Shown: piece by piece, positions 7,124-10,521 of the stretch
Layout: each line of letters begins with the position of its first letter
Numbering within the stretch: the stretch's first letter is position 1
Source: Pseudomonadota bacterium
GTDB lineage: Bacteria > Desulfobacterota > Syntrophia > Syntrophales > UBA5619
DNA length: 10,521 bases
Reading direction: 5' to 3'
NCBI GenBank assembly: GCA_018819165.1
Contig: JAHJQP010000055.1
Coordinates: 1 to 10,521, forward strand
Notes under the pieces: generated by a model
What the model saw: the letters and a program-made list of their open reading frames with translations, nothing else
What the model was told of the DNA's origin: nothing
Database searches by the model: none
Made by a program: the position numbers and the translations under genes

Positions 7124-7954
7124 TCATTGCTGAATACCCCGGATGATCAGTGTAGCGGCCCCGGCAAACCAGCAGTAATAGGCAAAAATGCCAAGGCCGG
7201 TCCGGTTGATCATCACAAAGAGGATCTTCAGGGCAAAAACCCCCGTCACGGCGGCCGACAGAAAACCGGCTCCCAGGGCGGGCAAATCTCCGGCAGGAAT
7301 CTGCCCCATATCGACCGCTTTCAGAACAGCGGCGCCGGCGATCGCGGGAATGGAGAGCAGGAAGGAAAACCTGGCTGCCGTTTCCCTCTCCAACCTCCGG
7401 AAGATCCCGAAAGTGATGGTCGAACCCGAGCGCGAAATGCCCGGGATGAGGGCAACAGCCTGAACCAGGCCGAGGATGATCCCGTCCGTCAGATTCATGT
7501 CGCCCTTCCGCCTATCCGTCTTTTTAACCCTGTCCGACAGGAAAAGCAATATGCCGGTAATGAGAAGCATAACGGCTGTCGTCTCTACGGATTCAAAAAG
7601 ATGCTCAATCCTGTCTTTGAACAGGACGCCGATAACGCCCGTCACCACTGTGGCTACGACGATCAGGAGCGCCATCCGCCGGTTGGCTGTCCTTTCTCCT
7701 GCATTTGTTGTCCGGGATCCGGTCGGCCATTGAGCCGGCATCAGGGAGGCGATAATGTTTACGATGTCCCGTCTCAGAAAAAAAACTACAGCGATGAGCG
7801 TTCCGATGTGCAGGACGACATCGAAGAAAATGCCCGGCGGCTGGAATCCCGGTATCAACGCGGGGATGATGACCAGATGGGCCGAACTGCTGACCGGCAG
7901 CGGTTCCGTGAACCCCTGGATGATGCCCAGTATGATGGCTTCCAGAAGAGTCAC
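7124..7954 (-). CDS. uppP: Undecaprenyl-diphosphatase (UppP/BacA)
   Basis: A polytopic inner-membrane enzyme of 276 residues (E. coli 273) that dephosphorylates undecaprenyl diphosphate, renewing the lipid carrier for peptidoglycan and O-antigen. The first signature is GFTEPLPVSSSAHL (14-27) with Glu17 and His26, and the second is PGISRSGST (171-179) with catalytic Arg175. Many hydrophobic segments alternate with short loops. A polar loop at about 75-92 is somewhat longer than I expect. The GTG start at 7954 overlaps the plsC stop as GTGA (4 bases), implying translational coupling; GGGCGG precedes it. Next to plsC and ftsK it fits an envelope-growth operon. Overproduction of this family gives bacitracin resistance in E. 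coli, but nothing here suggests a resistance role. Confidence 0.94.
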   Translation of the reverse strand: MTLLEAIILGIIQGFTEPLPVSSSAHLVIIPALIPGFQPPGIFFDVVLHIGTLIAVVFFLRRDIVNIIASLMPAQWPTGSRTTNAGERTANRRMALLIVVATVVTGVIGVLFKDRIEHLFESVETTAVMLLITGILLFLSDRVKKTDRRKGDMNLTDGIILGLVQAVALIPGISRSGSTITFGIFRRLERETAARFSFLLSIPAIAGAAVLKAVDMGQIPAGDLPALGAGFLSAAVTGVFALKILFVMINRTGLGIFAYYCWFAGAATLIIRGIQQ

Positions 7955-8712
7955 AGACCGCCCATCCCCCTGTCGGCCGCTTCGAAATCTGTATCGGGGT
8001 TTCTCACGCTTTCAAAGTTTCTGATAATGATGCCGCGGACCCGCTCGATGAGTTCGCCCCGGGTTTCAATGGTGTATCCGCTCACATCCACCGGCCGGTC
8101 GATGATCATCGTGATCTTCCCCGGCCTGAATTTCAGGGTCCGCTTGGGCATGATCTCATGGGCCCCGATGATCGAGATGGGTACGATGGGGACCCCCGCC
8201 TTGATGGCCAGATGGAACAAGCCCTGCTTGAACGGCTTGATCGTTCGATCTTTGCTGCGTGTTCCCTCCGGAAAGGTGACGACCGATTTTCCCTCCCGGA
8301 TCTTCTGCGCCGCCTCGTCCAGGCTTTTCATGGCCTTTTCGTGATTCTGCCGGTCAATCTCGATGTAACCGGCGCTTCTCATGGCCCTGCCGAAGATGGG
8401 GATCTTGAAAAGTTCCTTTTTGGCGATCCAGCGGAACTGGCCGGGGATGTGGGCCGTCACAATCAGGATATCGAAATCGCTCTGGTGATTGGCCATGAAG
8501 ATCTGCGGCTTGTCCAGCAGGACGTTCTCCCTGCCGATCACATTAACCCTGGTGCTGGTGAGCCAGAGCAGCATCCGCGCCCAGAGATTAGCGACCTTGT
8601 GCGCCTTCTTCTCGCCGGGCGAGATGAGCGGAAACAGAAAGGCGCATGTCGACATGAAGGCCGTAACGGCAGTGGCGATAATGACTATAAGAAAGGAACG
8701 AATCATCATCAT
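7951..8712 (-). CDS. plsC: 1-acyl-sn-glycerol-3-phosphate acyltransferase
   Basis: A 253-residue LPLAT-family enzyme, likely membrane-bound, that acylates lysophosphatidic acid to phosphatidic acid, the precursor of membrane phospholipids. Residues 4-30 form a hydrophobic N-terminal anchor. All four acyltransferase blocks are seen: NHQSDFD (75-81) with the catalytic His76 and Asp81 of H(X4)D, GYIEIDR (115-121), FPEGTRS (147-153), and VPIVPIS (174-180). Three consecutive ATGs (8712, 8709, 8706) follow AGGA; the third lies 7 bases from it and is the best spaced, so the protein may be two residues shorter. It is the first gene of the leftward run and shares a 4-base overlap with uppP. Another acyl acceptor cannot be excluded, since this family includes ornithine-lipid and related acyltransferases. 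Confidence 0.88.
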   Translation of the reverse strand: MMMIRSFLIVIIATAVTAFMSTCAFLFPLISPGEKKAHKVANLWARMLLWLTSTRVNVIGRENVLLDKPQIFMANHQSDFDILIVTAHIPGQFRWIAKKELFKIPIFGRAMRSAGYIEIDRQNHEKAMKSLDEAAQKIREGKSVVTFPEGTRSKDRTIKPFKQGLFHLAIKAGVPIVPISIIGAHEIMPKRTLKFRPGKITMIIDRPVDVSGYTIETRGELIERVRGIIIRNFESVRNPDTDFEAADRGMGGL

Positions 8713-8766
8713 TTCCTGGGTGGTCGGAGCGAACGACGGTTAGGAACCCGCATGGATGACGCCACT

Positions 8767-8795
8767 TTTCTACCTGATTGCCCCCCTGAAGTCAA
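8767..8795 (-). promoter_or_regulatory. Sigma70-like promoter for plsC-uppP-ftsK-rimO
   Basis: Read leftward, TTGACT (8790-8795) is followed after exactly 17 bases by TAGAAA (8767-8772), matching 5 of 6 and 4 of 6 consensus positions. Transcription would begin near 8760, giving a leader of about 48 bases before plsC. Confidence 0.5.
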
Positions 8796-8882
8796 TAAGG
8801 AATGACGGCTACGTAAAAAGTCCGGATGCGAAAAATCCGCAAGTCCCGTTCTGTGAGGGATCGGGGCCAACGGAGAAAAGGA

Positions 8883-8911
8883 TTGACAAACCCCGCCCAT
8901 GATAATAGCAT
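8883..8911 (+). promoter_or_regulatory. Sigma70-like promoter for hldA
   Basis: A perfect TTGACA -35 box (8883-8888), a 17-base spacer and TAGCAT (8906-8911, 4 of 6 matches) point rightward. Transcription would begin near 8918, leaving a leader of about 45 bases. That leader carries CTCCGGAG (8937-8944), a short self-complementary stretch. The promoter also implies that an in-frame ATG at 8826 cannot be the hldA start. Confidence 0.55.
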
Positions 8912-8963
8912 AACAGGCCATGAAGTATGGTTTTTTCTCCGGAGGCGGGTTGACAGGATTTTT

Positions 8964-9953
8964 ATGAAGCGGATCATAAGTAAAAAAAGGGCGTTTGCGA
9001 TCATTGAAAACTTTCCCCGGTCCGGAGTCCTGGTCGTCGGGGATATCATGGCGGATCACTTCATCTGGGGCAGGGTTTCCCGGATCTCCCCCGAAGCGCC
9101 CGTTCCCGTGGTTGAAGTCCGTAAAGACAGTTTCATGCTGGGCGGCTGCGCCAATGTTCTGAACAATATTTTTGTCATGGGCGGCCGGGTTTATATGACC
9201 GGAGTGATCGGCTCCGATGAGACGGGAAGACGGCTGCTGGCCGAAGTCCGCAAACGGGGCGTGGATACCGGTGGAATGGTCGTGGAAGAGAGGCGTCCTA
9301 CGACGCTCAAGACGCGGATCGTGGCGCACGGCCAGCAGGTGGTCCGGTTCGATTTTGAGGATCGCAAGGCGGTGCAGGCTAAAAGCATCCGCAAGATCCT
9401 CTCCTACATCCGGTCGGTCCGGGATGATCTGGGCGCCCTGGTGATTTCTGATTACAACAAAGGAGTGGTGACCGGACCCCTTCTGGAAGGGATACGGAAA
9501 GAGATCGCCGGCCGGTCGATTGTCACCTGCGTGGATCCGAAACAGAGAGATTTTTCCCTGTACCAGGGGTTCGATATCATCACCCCCAACCATCATGAGG
9601 CCGGCAATGCCGCGGGGGAAGAGATGCAAAACGATCACGATCACGTGCGGGTCGGCATGAAATTACTGGAAAAATATGATTTCAAGGCTATTCTGGTCAC
9701 GCGGGGGGAGGAGGGGCTGAGCCTTTTCGAGAAGGACGGCCGGATGAAACACACGGCTTTTCCGACCGAGGCGCGGGAGGTCTTTGATGTGACCGGCGCC
9801 GGCGATACGGTCATCGGCGTCTTTGCCCTCTGCATGGCTGCGGGTGCCTCTTTCCGGGAGGCGGCCTATCTGGCCAACCACGCCGCGGGCATCGTGGTGG
9901 GCAAGGTGGGCACAGCAACCGTGACCCGGGAGGAGCTGAAAAGGGTCCTATGA
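8964..9953 (+). CDS. hldA: D-glycero-beta-D-manno-heptose-7-phosphate kinase (stand-alone HldA / HldE kinase domain)
   Basis: A 329-residue PfkB-type sugar kinase matching the N-terminal domain of E. coli HldE. It phosphorylates D-glycero-D-manno-heptose 7-phosphate at C1, on the way to ADP-heptose for the LPS inner core. Visible are VVGDIMADHF (24-33), SRISPEAPVPVVEV (39-52), GGCANVLNN (60-68), SDYNKGVV (162-169), VDPKQRDF (190-197), LVTRGEEGLSLF, and DVTGAGDTVIG (275-285) with catalytic-base Asp281. The C-terminal cytidylyltransferase half of fused HldE is absent, so a separate HldC should exist elsewhere. The ATG at 8964 has AGGA 5 bases upstream; the frame is open to an ATG at 8826, but those residues are not family-like and cover the promoter. 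Its stop overlaps the next start as ATGA. Cys62 replaces the usual Ala in GGAANV. Confidence 0.92.
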   Translation: MKRIISKKRAFAIIENFPRSGVLVVGDIMADHFIWGRVSRISPEAPVPVVEVRKDSFMLGGCANVLNNIFVMGGRVYMTGVIGSDETGRRLLAEVRKRGVDTGGMVVEERRPTTLKTRIVAHGQQVVRFDFEDRKAVQAKSIRKILSYIRSVRDDLGALVISDYNKGVVTGPLLEGIRKEIAGRSIVTCVDPKQRDFSLYQGFDIITPNHHEAGNAAGEEMQNDHDHVRVGMKLLEKYDFKAILVTRGEEGLSLFEKDGRMKHTAFPTEAREVFDVTGAGDTVIGVFALCMAAGASFREAAYLANHAAGIVVGKVGTATVTREELKRVL

Positions 9954-10521
9954 GCGATCCGCAGCCGGCAGAGGCCGTCAAGCTGATTGCCAGTCTCTTT
10001 TCCGGGGATCGCCGCCTGCTTGGCGACGCGGTACAGACCCTGTCGGAAAGGTATGGGAGGGCCGATTTCATCAGCGCCCCGGCGCCTTTTGATTATACAG
10101 ACTATTATGTGAAGGAATTCGGCGGCTCTCTCATCCGCCGTTTTGTCGCCTTTGAACGTCTCATCCGGCCCGAGTCCCTGCCGGAGATCAAACAGTGGAC
10201 GAATGCTCTGGAGGGCAGGCTATCGGCAGAGGGACAAAGAAGGGTGAACATCGATCCCGGCTATCTCGCCAAGGCCCATCTGATCCTGGCCACTGGCAAG
10301 GGTTACACCCATAGACCCTATCTCCGGGATGGGATTTACGCCGATCTGACCCTGATCTACCGGGATAAAACATTCCATCCCCTTCCCTGGACCTATCCGG
10401 ATTACGCCGGAGGGGACGTAATCGCCATGCTCTCCCGTATCCGCGAAAAATATCTTTTGCAGCTCAAGGGGAAGACGACAGGTGGCGGTTTGGCGGCCGG
10501 AATGGGCCCGGTTCCCGGAGA
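9950..10521 (+). CDS. DUF4416 family protein (3' end beyond window)
   Basis: Open from the ATG at 9950 to the right edge (190 codons, no stop), coupled to hldA by an ATGA overlap. I recognise the DUF4416 family from VKLIASLFSGD near the start, PFDYTDYYVKEFGG (about 47-60), RRFVAFERLI, VNIDPGYLAKAHLILATGKG, HRPYLRDGIYADLTLIYR and PLPWTYPDYAGGD (about 145-157). These proteins occur mainly in deltaproteobacteria and relatives, and no biochemical role is known to me. The protein is soluble-looking, with no signal peptide or membrane segment. The conserved aromatic and charged blocks end near residue 173; a Gly-rich tail follows, so it may be longer than a typical ~180-residue member. Tight coupling to a heptose kinase hints at an envelope-related task, but that is inference only. 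Confidence 0.82.
   Translation, partial: MSDPQPAEAVKLIASLFSGDRRLLGDAVQTLSERYGRADFISAPAPFDYTDYYVKEFGGSLIRRFVAFERLIRPESLPEIKQWTNALEGRLSAEGQRRVNIDPGYLAKAHLILATGKGYTHRPYLRDGIYADLTLIYRDKTFHPLPWTYPDYAGGDVIAMLSRIREKYLLQLKGKTTGGGLAAGMGPVPG

Noticed and set aside
8822..8838. Short stem CGGAT/ATCCG in the plsC-hldA gap, with a nearby T-run on the - strand
   Set aside because: Only 5 bp, and no transcript is expected to end there because both neighbours diverge.
8826..8963. N-terminal extension of hldA by 46 residues
   Set aside because: The extension is basic and unlike HldA, covers a good promoter, and the ATG at 8964 has its own ribosome site.
8709..9644. A 311-codon open frame on - across hldA
   Set aside because: Opposes well-conserved HldA motifs and runs through both promoters; no family resemblance.

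Overview
The window reads as ordinary chromosome of a Gram-negative bacterium. A lipopolysaccharide inner-core heptose kinase, a divisome DNA translocase, RimO, and an IS91/IS801-type transposase fragment of a kind common in sulfate-reducing and syntrophic deltaproteobacteria together suggest Desulfobacterota, possibly near Syntrophales. That placement is an inference from protein flavour, not from a marker gene. Most of the window is GC-rich. The first ~540 bases and the gap upstream of phnW are clearly AT-richer.

Layout from left to right. (1) At 75-536 on + lies a small SixA-type histidine phosphatase. (2) At about 554-793 on - is a broken piece of a transposase, lying between the 3' ends of sixA and ald. 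(3) On -, phnW (2-aminoethylphosphonate:pyruvate transaminase) is followed by ald (alanine dehydrogenase), an apparent two-gene operon read leftward from an AT-rich control region with palindromes at about 3244-3292. (4) On -, four genes are read leftward from about 8712 to 3384 in the order plsC, uppP, ftsK, rimO: phospholipid acylation, undecaprenyl carrier recycling, chromosome translocation at the septum, and ribosomal protein S12 modification. plsC and uppP overlap by 4 bases and the other gaps are short. (5) On +, hldA (heptose-7-phosphate kinase) is translationally coupled by an ATGA overlap to a DUF4416 gene that runs off the right edge. The plsC and hldA transcripts diverge from a 251-base gap in which a sigma70-like promoter can be read on each strand.

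Functionally, phnW and ald fit together: the alanine that PhnW makes when it uses pyruvate as amino acceptor can be oxidised back to pyruvate and ammonia by Ald. The right half is an envelope and cell-division neighbourhood (phosphatidic acid, undecaprenyl phosphate, heptose for LPS, FtsK).

I found no RNA gene, CRISPR array, intact mobile element, prophage or recognisable defence system. No strong candidate for a wholly new system is visible. The points most worth a second look are the phnW-ald pairing with its palindromic control region, and the DUF4416 gene coupled to the heptose kinase.
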